Assembly: GCF_001598055.1 (NCBI RefSeq)
Contig: NZ_CP014844.1
Span: 310,001 to 374,000, forward strand
Direction: 5' to 3'
DNA: 64,000 bases
DNA from: Cupriavidus nantongensis
GTDB taxonomy: Bacteria > Pseudomonadota > Gammaproteobacteria > Burkholderiales > Burkholderiaceae
The notes beneath the pieces were generated by a model, which had not been told where the DNA came from, did no database searches, and was given only the letters and a program-made list of their open reading frames with translations. Shown here one piece after another: positions 25,087 through 33,506 of this stretch. Numbering within the stretch: the stretch's first letter is position 1; every line of letters begins with the position of its first letter. Both the position numbers and the translations under genes were made by a program.

Positions 25087-26480
25087 CAGCAGGCAAGGGT
25101 CAGAAGAGCGGGATCGGGCCGGACCGTAGCATCGTCCAGCAGGAAGTCGGTGAAGGCGAGCGAGTTGGCGCCGGGCCGGGGCAGCCAGCTGGTGAAGGCG
25201 ATGCTGAGCGGGGCCCACCAGTGCGCGGCATCGGCCAGCACCGGGCCGAAGTCGAGCGCATCGGATTCCACCACGCCGCGCGATGGATGGGCCAGCATCC
25301 ATTGCATGCCGGCGACCAGGCTCGATGCCACCTGCAGGCTGGTGGCGGTGTTGTACGGCGCCAGCGAGCGCGCGCGCTGCACCGACAGGCGCGAGCCATG
25401 CCAGACCGCGCCGTGCAGCCCGCTCATCAGCAGCACGCCGAGTTCGTCTTCGCCGCACTGGAGCTCGTCGCGCAGGATGCGTTCGGCGCGCACACGCGGG
25501 GCGGCGCGGTCGTCCAGCCATTGCATCGAGGCCTGCGTGGCGGCGGTGGGGCGATAGGCGTAGTAGACGGTGGGGCGATACGGCGGCTGGCCGGCGCGAG
25601 TGTCGGTCAGGTACTCGGCGATCGAGATCGATTCGTTGTGCGTGATCAGGTAGGCGTCGAAGGGGCCGTGTACCGGCGACCACGAGCGCACGCGCGTGCG
25701 ATGGCCCGGCCGGTCGAGCGCGATCGCGGCGCCGTTGCCGTAGCGATGGCGATAGCCATCTGGCGGCAGCGCGGGCTCATGGCTGCCCCAGCCGAGCTCC
25801 GCGTCCTGCAGGCATTCGGTGATAAAGCCTTCGGCGGACCAGGTGTTGGCGAACTCGCCGTCGCGCGGGTAGCCAGGGGCCTGCTGGCTGTCATATTCGG
25901 CGACCTGGATCACGCGCACGTCCAGCGCGCGCGCCAGCGCGGCCCACGCGGCGCGATCGCCGGGCTCCGGCTGATTCAATCCGGCCTTGCCGGCCAGTGC
26001 CATCAGCGCGGCCTTGACCAGCACCGAGACCAGCCCGGGATTGGCGCCATGCGCCACCAGCGCGGTCGGCAGGGTCTCGCGGCCGCGGGCGAAGGCCAGC
26101 ATCTCGTGGCGCAGCGCGTAATTGCTCAGGTGCGAGGCCAGCGGATCGGCTTCGTAGTCCCAGGGCTCGATGCCAGCATCGACATAGAACGCGCCGCGCG
26201 CTTGCGCCAGCGCGATTAGGTCGCGGCTGCAGACGGACGGCGCCAGGTTCAGCAGGAAGGTGCCGGGCCGCAGCAGCGGGGCCAGTATGGTTTGGTAGTT
26301 GGTCGCGGTGACGGCGGCCTGGATGCCGTGCAGCTTGTGGCGGGCAACCAGTTGCTGGCGCGCGCGATCCAGCTCGCGGTCGACCACGGTGATCGCTGCC
26401 CGCGGCCAGGCCCGCTCCAGCAGCGGCAGCACGGCCTGGCCGATGCAGCCGAAACCAACGATGACGATTTGTTCGATCAC
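25086..26480 (-). CDS. hss: Homospermidine synthase-like (saccharopine dehydrogenase family)
   Basis: A GTG at 26480 with GGAAGGG upstream is the likely start (464 residues); the longer ATG-started frame to 26543 adds nothing recognisable. The NAD-binding loop is VGFGCIGQAVLP near the start. Further family strings are YVDAGIEPWDY, HGANPGLVSVLVK, EYDSQQAPGYPRDGEF and HNESISIAEYLT. Homospermidine synthase makes sym-homospermidine from putrescine units with NAD. The first-order neighbour is an ATP-grasp ligase overlapping by one base, so product and next step are coupled. Other members of this family act on related amines. Confidence 0.88.
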   Translation of the reverse strand: MIEQIVIVGFGCIGQAVLPLLERAWPRAAITVVDRELDRARQQLVARHKLHGIQAAVTATNYQTILAPLLRPGTFLLNLAPSVCSRDLIALAQARGAFYVDAGIEPWDYEADPLASHLSNYALRHEMLAFARGRETLPTALVAHGANPGLVSVLVKAALMALAGKAGLNQPEPGDRAAWAALARALDVRVIQVAEYDSQQAPGYPRDGEFANTWSAEGFITECLQDAELGWGSHEPALPPDGYRHRYGNGAAIALDRPGHRTRVRSWSPVHGPFDAYLITHNESISIAEYLTDTRAGQPPYRPTVYYAYRPTAATQASMQWLDDRAAPRVRAERILRDELQCGEDELGVLLMSGLHGAVWHGSRLSVQRARSLAPYNTATSLQVASSLVAGMQWMLAHPSRGVVESDALDFGPVLADAAHWWAPLSIAFTSWLPRPGANSLAFTDFLLDDATVRPDPALLTLAC

Positions 26481-26583
26481 GCAGACCCTTCCGCCCGAGA
26501 AACGGCAAGCGGCGGTCCCCGGACGCGCTACGGTCACGGCCACGGCCGCGCCGGCGCAGGACTGCCCTTGCCTGGCTTTATCA

Positions 26584-26611
26584 ATTCTGATCAGAATCGC
26601 TAAATCTAGCG
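26584..26611. promoter_or_regulatory. Palindrome and hairpin upstream of the polyamine gene set
   Basis: ATTCTGATCAGAAT is a perfect 14-base palindrome (26584-26597), directly followed by CGCTA-AATC-TAGCG (26598-26611). They lie in the 193-base gap between the hutG stop and the hss start. The arrangement suggests an operator or leader structure for the hss operon. Confidence 0.45.
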
Positions 26612-26673
26612 AAGGGCAATACTATCGCCGCGCGCGGCGGCTGCCAACTGCCGGCGGGTCTATGGCCCGCGCT

Positions 26674-27624
26674 TCAGCGCAGCAGGCGCCAGGCCAGCCG
26701 TGCCGCCACGCGCGCGCCCAGGTGGTCGCGGTCGTACTGGGGGTTGTACTCGGCCAGGTCGGCCACGCGCAGCTTGCCGCTGCGGCGGACCAGCTGTACG
26801 ACTTCCTCCACCACCGGCAACGGCACGCCGTAGGCCGCGGGCGCCGACACGCCGGGCATCACCGCGCCCGGCAGCGCGTCGAGGTCGATGGTCAGGTACA
26901 CGTGGTCCACGGCATCGATGCGCGCGGACAACTCCGCCAGTCGTTCTGTCAGGTGGCGTTCCTGCATGTCGACGTCCTCGACGTAGCAGACGCCCAGCGC
27001 CTCGGCGCGGCCGAACAGGGCCGGCGTGTTGCTGAGGCGGCTGACGCCCAGGCAGACATAGTCGAACGGCTGGCCGCGCTCGGCGCAGGCATGGGCGATC
27101 TGGTCGAACGGCGTGCCGGAGCTGGCCGGCCGGCTCGTGCGCAGGTCGAAGTGGGCGTCGAGATTGACGATCAGCACGCGGCCGCCGTCGTCCCGTGCAT
27201 CCAGGTGCGCGCGCAGGCCCTGCCACGTGCCCCACGCCACTTCATGGCCGCCGCCCAGCACCAGCGGAAAGCCGCCGCGCGCCAGCACTGCGTGGACGGC
27301 GTCCGCCAGCGCCTGCTGGGAAGATTCCAGGTCGCCGTCGTCGCAACTGACATTGCCGGCGTCGTACAGCGCCGGCAGGCCGTGCGCCGGCACGTTGGCC
27401 AGCGCCTGGCGGATGGCGTCGGGGCCGCGGGCGGCGCCGGGGCGGCCCTGGTTGCGCAGCACGCCGGCATCGCAGCGGAAGCCGAGCAATACCGGCGCGT
27501 GGTCCAGCGGCGCGGTGTCCGCGCGGTCCAGCGCCTGCACGATGCGGAACAGCCGCGTGGTGTCGCCCTGCTCGCCGTGGTCGACCCGGCCCTGCCAGGG
27601 GGTTTGCGTGGCTGCCATCCTCAT
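26674..27624 (-). CDS. hutG: Formimidoylglutamase (ureohydrolase family)
   Basis: The 316-residue ureohydrolase has the manganese-binding strings [20 protein letters not shown] and [19 protein letters not shown], a form typical of HutG, which splits N-formimidoyl-L-glutamate into glutamate and formamide in histidine breakdown. Arginase-family relatives with other guanidino substrates cannot be excluded. It overlaps the ABC ATPase gene by ATGA, so it is coupled to an amino-acid transporter. The other hut genes are not in the window, so its link to histidine use is inferred. Confidence 0.85.
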   Translation of the reverse strand: MRMAATQTPWQGRVDHGEQGDTTRLFRIVQALDRADTAPLDHAPVLLGFRCDAGVLRNQGRPGAARGPDAIRQALANVPAHGLPALYDAGNVSCDDGDLESSQQALADAVHAVLARGGFPLVLGGGHEVAWGTWQGLRAHLDARDDGGRVLIVNLDAHFDLRTSRPASSGTPFDQIAHACAERGQPFDYVCLGVSRLSNTPALFGRAEALGVCYVEDVDMQERHLTERLAELSARIDAVDHVYLTIDLDALPGAVMPGVSAPAAYGVPLPVVEEVVQLVRRSGKLRVADLAEYNPQYDRDHLGARVAARLAWRLLR

Positions 27625-28382
27625 GCCCGCGTCAGCACCGCCTGCAGGAAGCCGCGCGTGCGTTCCTGCGTCGGCGCGGAGAAGATCACCGACGGCGGCC
27701 CGGCCTCGATGATGCCGCCGCCGTCCATGACCACCACCACGTCGGCCACTTCGCGGGCGAAGCCCATTTCATGGGTGACCACGACCATGGTCATGCCTTC
27801 GGCGGCCAGCACCTTCATCACCTGCAGCACTTCGCCCACCAGCTCGGGGTCCAGCGCGGAGGTGGGCTCGTCGAACAGCATCACGCGCGGCTCCATCGCC
27901 AGCGCGCGGGCAATGGCCACGCGCTGCTTCTGGCCGCCGGACAGGCTGGCCGGCATGGCGTGGGCCTTGTGCGCCAGGCCGACTTTCTCGAGCAGGCTCA
28001 TTGCCTTGCGCTCGGCGTCGTCGCGCGAAACGCCGCGCAGCATGCGCGGCCCCACCGTGACGTTGTGCAGCACCGACAGGTGCGGGAACAGGTTGAACGA
28101 CTGGAACACCATGCCCACTTCGGTGCGCAGCTGGTTCAGCCCCTGCTCGTCGATCAGCTGGCCGTCGGTTACCAGGCGCTTGCCGACGATGTCGATGGTG
28201 CCGGCCTCGGGTTGCTCCAGTCCGTTGCAGCAGCGCAGGAAGGTGCTCTTGCCCGAGCCGCTGGGGCCGATCACCACCACCACCTGCGACGGTTGCACGT
28301 CGAAGTCGATGCCGCGCAGCACGGTGTGGCTGCCGAACGATTTGCCCAGGTTGCGGATCCGGATGATTGCGGAATCGCTCAT
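27621..28382 (-). CDS. Polar amino acid ABC transporter ATP-binding protein
   Basis: The start is the ATG at 28382, overlapping the permease stop as ATGA, giving 253 residues. Walker [10 protein letters not shown], signature LSGGQ (SLSGGQKQR), Walker [13 protein letters not shown], and switch His in VVTHEMGFA are all intact, as in HisP/GlnQ proteins. It is followed at once by hutG with a second ATGA overlap. It powers the adjacent permease for uptake of an amino acid, plausibly histidine or a derivative. Confidence 0.93.
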   Translation of the reverse strand: MSDSAIIRIRNLGKSFGSHTVLRGIDFDVQPSQVVVVIGPSGSGKSTFLRCCNGLEQPEAGTIDIVGKRLVTDGQLIDEQGLNQLRTEVGMVFQSFNLFPHLSVLHNVTVGPRMLRGVSRDDAERKAMSLLEKVGLAHKAHAMPASLSGGQKQRVAIARALAMEPRVMLFDEPTSALDPELVGEVLQVMKVLAAEGMTMVVVTHEMGFAREVADVVVVMDGGGIIEAGPPSVIFSAPTQERTRGFLQAVLTRA

Positions 28383-29047
28383 TGCACCATGCCTCCCATG
28401 CGCAGCCGTTGTTCGGCGCGGCGCAGGATCAGCCCGGCCGCGCTCGTCAGGATCAGGTACACCAGCGCGATCACCAGGTAGACCTCCAGCGAGCGGTACG
28501 ACACGCTGATGATCTTCTGGCCCTCGTGCATCAGGTCGGCAATGGTCAGCAGCGACACCAGCGCCGAGTTCTTGATCAGCGCGATGAACTCGTTGCCCAG
28601 CGGCGGGATCATGCGCACGATGGCCTGCGGCAGGATGATCGCGCGCATGGCCTGGCCGGACGACATGCCGATCGAGCGCGCCGCTTCCATCTGGCCCTTG
28701 TCGACCGACTGGATCGCGCCGCGCACGATCTCCGACACATAGGCGCCGGAATAGATGCCCAGCCCGATCACGCCGCACACAAAGGCCGGCAGCAGGATGT
28801 TGAACTGCGGCAGCCCGAAGAACAGCAGGAACAACTGCACCAGCAACGGCGTGCCGCGGATGAAGGTCACATAGGCGGTGCAGATGCCGTAGATGATGCG
28901 GCGCTTCGGGTCCAGCCGGCCGATGCCGACCAGCAGGCCCATCACGCAGCCCAGCACCAGCGCGCAGGCCGTCACCTGCACGGTGATGACGGCGCCGTGC
29001 AGGATGTCAGGCCACCCGGCGAAGACGGGAGAAAAATCCAGTTCCAT
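28379..29047 (-). CDS. Polar amino acid ABC transporter permease
   Basis: The 222-residue HisM/GlnP-type permease has five hydrophobic helices and the conserved EAA loop ([22 protein letters not shown]). It has the usual N-terminal [12 protein letters not shown] segment and the [18 protein letters not shown] string. It lies 18 bases after the binding-protein gene and overlaps the ATPase start. A single permease gene implies a homodimer or a second partner elsewhere. Confidence 0.92.
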   Translation of the reverse strand: MELDFSPVFAGWPDILHGAVITVQVTACALVLGCVMGLLVGIGRLDPKRRIIYGICTAYVTFIRGTPLLVQLFLLFFGLPQFNILLPAFVCGVIGLGIYSGAYVSEIVRGAIQSVDKGQMEAARSIGMSSGQAMRAIILPQAIVRMIPPLGNEFIALIKNSALVSLLTIADLMHEGQKIISVSYRSLEVYLVIALVYLILTSAAGLILRRAEQRLRMGGMVQ

Positions 29048-29065
29048 GATCTCGGTCCGCGTGGC

Positions 29066-29821
29066 TTACTTGGCGGCGCTGCCGAACCACTTCTGGGTCA
29101 GCCTGGCGTAGGTGCCATCGGCCTTGAGCTTGGCCAGCGCGGCGTTCAGCGCGCGGGTCAGCTCGGGCGTGTCCTTGCGCACGGCCATGCCGTATTCCTC
29201 GGTGGTCAGTTGCTGCTCCACCATGCGCAGGCCGCCGCGGGTCTTCACGTACTGCATCGCCGCCGGCTTGCCGGTGACGGCGGCATCGGCGCGGCCGATC
29301 TCGACCAGGTTGAACATTTCCTGGTTCTTCTCGACTTCCACGCGCTGCACCTGCGGATAGGTCTCGCGCAGGAAGCTGACCGACTTGGTCCCCACCTGCA
29401 CGCTGACCTTCTTGCCGTTCAGGTCTTCCGGCTTGTTGATGGCGGTGTTGCCGCTCTTGACCAGCGCCACCAGGCCGCCGGTGTAGTACGGCTCGGTAAA
29501 GTCCACCACCTTGCGGCGCTCCGGGGTGATGTAGATGCCGGACACCGCCATGTCGAAGCGGCGCGAGACCAGGCCCGGGATCAGGCCCTTGAAGTCGATG
29601 TTGGTCCATTCCACCTGCTTGCCCATGGTCTTGGCCATGGCCTCGACCAGCTCGACGTCGAAGCCGGTGCGCTTGCCGTTCTCGATGAATTCCATCGGCG
29701 GGAAGGTGGCGTCGGTGGCGACGCGCAGGACGTTGCTGTCCTGCGCGTGCGCGGCGGCGCCGAAGGTCAGTCCAGCCACGGCCGAGAGGGCGGCGATCAG
29801 GCATTTGCGACGAAGGTTCAT
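29066..29821 (-). CDS. Amino acid ABC transporter substrate-binding protein
   Basis: The ATG at 29821 follows AGGAG and opens a signal peptide (LRRKCLIAALSAVAGLTFGAAAHA), giving 251 residues. Type-3 binding-protein strings are ATDATFPPMEFIENGK, GFDVELVEAMAKTMGK and DFTEPYYTGGLVALV. It captures a polar amino acid in the periplasm for the permease and ATPase that follow. The exact ligand cannot be read from sequence. The gene starts 80 bases after the IclR gene on the same strand. Confidence 0.93.
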   Translation of the reverse strand: MNLRRKCLIAALSAVAGLTFGAAAHAQDSNVLRVATDATFPPMEFIENGKRTGFDVELVEAMAKTMGKQVEWTNIDFKGLIPGLVSRRFDMAVSGIYITPERRKVVDFTEPYYTGGLVALVKSGNTAINKPEDLNGKKVSVQVGTKSVSFLRETYPQVQRVEVEKNQEMFNLVEIGRADAAVTGKPAAMQYVKTRGGLRMVEQQLTTEEYGMAVRKDTPELTRALNAALAKLKADGTYARLTQKWFGSAAK

Positions 29822-29901
29822 GGGGGTCTCCTTTTTCCGGGAACAGGAAATCTGCCCGTCGCGCAGGCTTGCGGACGGTGCGGTAACGATTGCTTCAGGT
29901 T

Positions 29902-30696
29902 TCAGTAAGCCTGCAGCCGCGCGGAAATCCGCATGGCGGCGGCCACGGTCATGTCGATCAGTGCGCTTTCGCGCCCCTGGCGGCGCGTGGCCGGCACCAT
30001 CAGCGTGACGGATCCATGCGCCTCGGCCCGGGCGCGCCGCGAGAACAGCGGCGCGCTCACGCCCCACACGCCCGGATCGACTTCGCCTTCGCTGACGGCA
30101 TAGCCGGTGTCACGAATCGCGGCGAGTTCCGCCAGCAGCTGTTCCGCTTCGGCCGGCTCGCACTGCGCACGCACCACGCGCTCGCGCGCGTCGTCGCGCA
30201 TAAAGGCCAGCAGCGACTTGGCCGATGCGCCCGCGCGCAGCGGCACGCCGCGGCCCTTCTCGAACGAGCAGCGCAGCGACTGGCGGCTTTCCACCATCTC
30301 CAGGCACACCGCGTGGTCCTTGACGGCAACCACCAGGCCGACGCTTTCGTCGGACTGCTGTGCCAGCAACCGCATATCGGGCAGCGCTTCGCGGGCCAGG
30401 TGCGAGGCCATGTCGAACCCCAGCGCGAGCTGCAGGCTGATCGGGCCCGGCGCGTATTCGCCGTCGGACTCGAGCACGAAGCCCCAGCGCTTGAGCAGCA
30501 TCAGCTGGCGGTAGAGCGTGCTCTTGGGCAGGCCGGTCCTGGTTACCAGCTCACGCACAGTGATCGGTGATCCGTGCTGTGCCAGCGCGGCCAGCACGAA
30601 CAGCACGCGATCGGCGCCGCCGGCGGGCTGGGCGGATTCGACGGCGGCGGGAGCCGCCGGCTCCGGGGCGATGGTTGGGTCGACAGCATTCAACAT
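29902..30696 (-). CDS. IclR-family transcriptional regulator
   Basis: The ATG at 30696 is preferred to a TTG at 30732. The 264-residue protein has a winged helix (GSPITVRELVTRTGLPKSTLYRQLMLLKRWGF) and an IclR ligand domain (AVKDHAVCLEMVESRQSLRC; GRGVPLRAGASAKSLLAFM). The position, upstream and same-strand, makes it a likely controller of the amino-acid transport and hutG genes. Confidence 0.9.
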   Translation of the reverse strand: MLNAVDPTIAPEPAAPAAVESAQPAGGADRVLFVLAALAQHGSPITVRELVTRTGLPKSTLYRQLMLLKRWGFVLESDGEYAPGPISLQLALGFDMASHLAREALPDMRLLAQQSDESVGLVVAVKDHAVCLEMVESRQSLRCSFEKGRGVPLRAGASAKSLLAFMRDDARERVVRAQCEPAEAEQLLAELAAIRDTGYAVSEGEVDPGVWGVSAPLFSRRARAEAHGSVTLMVPATRRQGRESALIDMTVAAAMRISARLQAY

Positions 30697-30863
30697 GGGG
30701 CCCAAGAATAGGACCGGATTCCCGGAAATCAAAACCGACAGTCCCGGAAAATGGGAATGCGTGACTAGGGATTACCCTTGGTCGATCGCAATTTGATGGG
30801 TGAGGTGCGCGCGGCGCCGCTTCGTGCTGGCGAAAACTTTCCCGGCTGCCGGCGGTTGTTGCA

Positions 30864-30890
30864 GGACCGAATAAAGTCTATATTCGGTCC
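30864..30890. promoter_or_regulatory. Operator of the toxin-antitoxin pair
   Basis: GGACCGAATA and TATTCGGTCC form a perfect 10-bp inverted repeat with a 7-base spacer, 22 bases before the antitoxin start. This is typical of an autoregulated antitoxin-toxin operator that also overlaps the promoter. Confidence 0.75.
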
Positions 30891-30912
30891 ATTGCACAAC
30901 CAGGCTCACATC

Positions 30913-31188
30913 ATGCGCTACTCTTCCCAGGTCAAGCCGATCAGCTACCTGAAGGCCAATGCCGCCGAGGTGCTGGAGCAGGTCAACGAGCGGCGCGAGC
31001 CGCTGGTGATCACCCAGAACGGCGAGGCCCGCGCGGTGCTGCAGGACGTTGCGTCGTTCGAGCAGACGCAGGAAACGCTGGCCCTGCTCAAGATCCTTGC
31101 GCTGGGTAACCAGGAAATCGCCGCCGGCAAGCTCAAGCCTGTCAAGGACGTGGTCGCGCGCCTGCGCAGCAAGCGGGCCGCCGGCTGA
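30913..31188 (+). CDS. Type II antitoxin, Phd/YefM-like
   Basis: The ATG at 30913 gives 91 residues, normal for the family; a longer frame from 30778 is unlikely. The DNA-binding N-terminus reads VKPISYLKANAAEVLEQVNE and VITQNGEARAVLQDVASFEQ, the Phd/YefM pattern. The C-terminal tail wraps the toxin in known complexes. It ends TGATG with the toxin start. A perfect inverted repeat lies just upstream. Confidence 0.92.
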   Translation: MRYSSQVKPISYLKANAAEVLEQVNERREPLVITQNGEARAVLQDVASFEQTQETLALLKILALGNQEIAAGKLKPVKDVVARLRSKRAAG

Positions 31189-31529
31189 TGTCCGCGGGCG
31201 GCAAGCGCCATGAGGTCCTGCTTACCGCCGGGGCCGAACAGGACCTGGAATCCATCCACGACTACATTGCGGAATTCGACTGTGTCGAGAACGCGGACTA
31301 CGTGCTGGACCGGTTGCTGGAGGCGGTGGATCAGATTTCGCGCTTTCCCGAGAAGGGCAACTACCCGGCCGAGCTGATCGCGCTGGGTATCCGGGAATAT
31401 CGCCAGACCGCATTCAAGCCCTATCGCGTGATCTATCGCCTGATCGACGACAGCGTGATCATCTATGTCATCGCGGATGGCCGGCGCGACCTGCAGGCAT
31501 TGCTGGCGCGCCGGCTGCTCGGCGCTTGA
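31188..31529 (+). CDS. RelE/ParE-type toxin
   Basis: The 113-residue protein has the RelE/ParE fold strings TAGAEQDLESIHDYIAE, LLEAVDQISRFPEKGNYP and YRQTAFKPYRVIYRLIDD, with the end VIYVIADGRRDLQALLARRLL. ParE-type toxins attack gyrase and RelE-type ones cleave mRNA on the ribosome; the lack of a clear catalytic set leaves the class open, ParE being likelier by the spacing. It overlaps the antitoxin by one base and is intact. Confidence 0.9.
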   Translation: MSAGGKRHEVLLTAGAEQDLESIHDYIAEFDCVENADYVLDRLLEAVDQISRFPEKGNYPAELIALGIREYRQTAFKPYRVIYRLIDDSVIIYVIADGRRDLQALLARRLLGA

Positions 31530-31626
31530 GCCGCCGCAGCCATCCATTTGCTGCCCGAGGGCAACTCAACCATTGCACACACGCCGGTGCAGGCGTGCTG
31601 CCAGACGAAGCATTCGCCACACCATC

Positions 31627-31950
31627 ATGCCCCTGATCGATATCAAGAACCTGCAGCAAGCCGCCTACGACTTCGGCGAAGCCCGTCACTGGGGCAAGTA
31701 CCACAGCCCCAAGAACCTGGCGATGGCACTGAGCGTCGAGGTCTCGGAACTGGTCGAGATCTTCCAGTGGCAGACCGAGGACGAATCGCGCGCCATCATG
31801 TCCACGACCAAGCGCGAACACGTTGAGCAGGAGCTGGCGGATATCACCATCTATCTGACCCAGCTGGTGACGGCGCTCGGCGTGGACCTCGACGCCGCGG
31901 TGCGGGCGAAGATGGAAATCAATGCGAGGAAGTATCCGGTGCCGGAGTGA
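31627..31950 (+). CDS. MazG-like nucleotide pyrophosphohydrolase
   Basis: The ATG at 31627 gives 107 residues, the length of small single-domain MazG-like proteins. Metal-binding residues appear as EVSELVEIFQW and the later EQELADITIYL, an EExxE-x-ExxD type arrangement. Members hydrolyse non-canonical or excess nucleoside triphosphates. It follows the toxin by about 100 bases and may be independent. Confidence 0.85.
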   Translation: MPLIDIKNLQQAAYDFGEARHWGKYHSPKNLAMALSVEVSELVEIFQWQTEDESRAIMSTTKREHVEQELADITIYLTQLVTALGVDLDAAVRAKMEINARKYPVPE

Positions 31951-32075
31951 AAAGGCGATAAGCCCGCTGCAAGGGCGGCTTGCCCTGCCGCTACCCCCGC
32001 GTGCGCAGGGACGACATCCCCCATTGCCGACGGCATCCTTCCGTCTGACAAAAACAAATAGAGGCGAGGGTCAAC

Positions 32076-32966
32076 ATGGGTCGCAGGAAGCAATCGAGCG
32101 TCTTCGAGGATCTCTATGGCATTGCCGCGGCGCTGCCATGGTGGGTTGGCGTAACGGCAGCAATCTTTGCCTACGTCGTGTTGCATCGCTATGCAGTCGC
32201 TGAAGTGCCGATCAACGCTGCGCCGGGGCAGATGGGACAGATGGTTGTATCGCAGATCGCCAAGGCGCTGTCGACATACGGCCAGTACCTTGTTCCGCTG
32301 ATACTGCTCGCGGGCGCGCTGGCCTCATGGCTGGGACGCCGCAAGCGGCAAGGTCTGGTCCGCGACGTGGCGGCGGCACGGTCTGGCGACGCGCTGCGTC
32401 AGATGAGCTGGCGGGATTTCGAGCGGCTGGTGGGCGAGTTGTTTCGGATGCGGGGATATGCCGTCGTCGAAACTGGAGGCAGCGGAGCGGACGGCGGGAT
32501 CGATCTGCGGCTCAGGAAGGGAAATGAACTGGCGCTGGTTCAATGCAAGCAATGGCGCGCCTACAAGGTCCCCGTCACGGTGGTGCGCGAACTGTACGGT
32601 GTGATGGCAGCGCAAGGTGTGGCGCAGGGGTACGTGGTGACATCGGGACAGTTCACGGCCGATGCTCGGGCCTTCGCGTCGGGGCGGAACATCGAGCTGA
32701 TCGACGGCGAGGCACTGAGCGCGCTGGTCAAGCGCGTCCGCGCGGCAGCGCCGGTCGATTTCACCGCCAGACCATCCGCTCCTGCGAGTTCGCCCGCATC
32801 CTCCACGCAGCCGCCACAGCAAGAGGCAAGGCCTCCTGGCGCACCGGCCTGCCCGCGCTGTGGCGCTGCCATGATTCAGCGCATCGCAAAGCAGGGCGCG
32901 AACGCTGGCAATCCCTTTTGGGGTTGCACCACGTTTCCGAAATGCCGCGGGGTGCGGGGGCTCTGA
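32076..32966 (+). CDS. Membrane-anchored Mrr-type restriction endonuclease with zinc finger
   Basis: The 296-residue protein has two N-terminal hydrophobic helices (WWVGVTAAIFAYVVLHR and YLVPLILLAGALASWLG). A Mrr_cat nuclease domain follows (FERLVGELFRMRGYAVVETG, GADGGIDLRL with catalytic Asp, ALVQCKQW with Gln-x-Lys). It ends with a topoisomerase-type zinc finger (CPRCGAAMIQR, WGCTTFPKCRG). The domain order membrane-nuclease-zinc finger is common in proteobacteria, but its role is not clear; a role in cleaving modified or foreign DNA or in stress response is inferred. Confidence 0.88.
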   Translation: MGRRKQSSVFEDLYGIAAALPWWVGVTAAIFAYVVLHRYAVAEVPINAAPGQMGQMVVSQIAKALSTYGQYLVPLILLAGALASWLGRRKRQGLVRDVAAARSGDALRQMSWRDFERLVGELFRMRGYAVVETGGSGADGGIDLRLRKGNELALVQCKQWRAYKVPVTVVRELYGVMAAQGVAQGYVVTSGQFTADARAFASGRNIELIDGEALSALVKRVRAAAPVDFTARPSAPASSPASSTQPPQQEARPPGAPACPRCGAAMIQRIAKQGANAGNPFWGCTTFPKCRGVRGL

Positions 32967-32996
32967 CGGTCGGCAACCTGCTTGGCTGTGCGCGGA

Positions 32997-33506
32997 TCAG
33001 AGCGACCTCGTCGTAAGGTTCGCCACCCATCCGGCCACATACAACCCCACCCCGAACACCGCATGCGTCACCAGGCTATGCATCCGCGCCAGGTTCGGCC
33101 GTGGCGTGCGGCTGGCCGCGATCCCGGCGCCCATCGCGGGCTGCATCAGCAAGAAGGGCGCGGCGACGCTGCCGATGCCGACCAGCAGGGCCGGCGCCAG
33201 CGTCGGCTGGCGTACCCAGTTCAGGCCCCAAAGCCCCAGCAGTATTCCCGCGAACGCGATGCCGGTCAGGTAATGCGCGATCCAGCCGATGGCCTGCTCG
33301 CCACGCACCGGTGGCGTGGCGGCGATGGGTTGATGGTGGAAACGTCCACGCGGTAGCCAGGCCAGCCAGCGGCCGACCAGGCCATAGTTCAGCGCAGGCA
33401 CGCCGAGCAGCCGCTTGCGCAAGATGGCCCACGCATCCATGACGAGCGTGGCGCCGGTACCGATGACCGTGGCGTGGAGCAGCATGGCGGTGGTGTGATC
33501 AGGCAT
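32997..33506 (-). CDS. DUF2938 membrane protein
   Basis: The 169-residue protein starts at the ATG at 33506 and overlaps the methyltransferase stop by 8 bases. It has four hydrophobic helices (HATVIGTGATLVMDAWAIL; YLTGIAFAGILLGLWGL; VGIGSVAAPFLLMQPAMG; VFGVGLYVAGWVANL). These match DUF2938, whose function is unknown. Its coupling to a methyltransferase under a MerR-type regulator suggests a shared response. Confidence 0.82.
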   Translation of the reverse strand: MPDHTTAMLLHATVIGTGATLVMDAWAILRKRLLGVPALNYGLVGRWLAWLPRGRFHHQPIAATPPVRGEQAIGWIAHYLTGIAFAGILLGLWGLNWVRQPTLAPALLVGIGSVAAPFLLMQPAMGAGIAASRTPRPNLARMHSLVTHAVFGVGLYVAGWVANLTTRSL

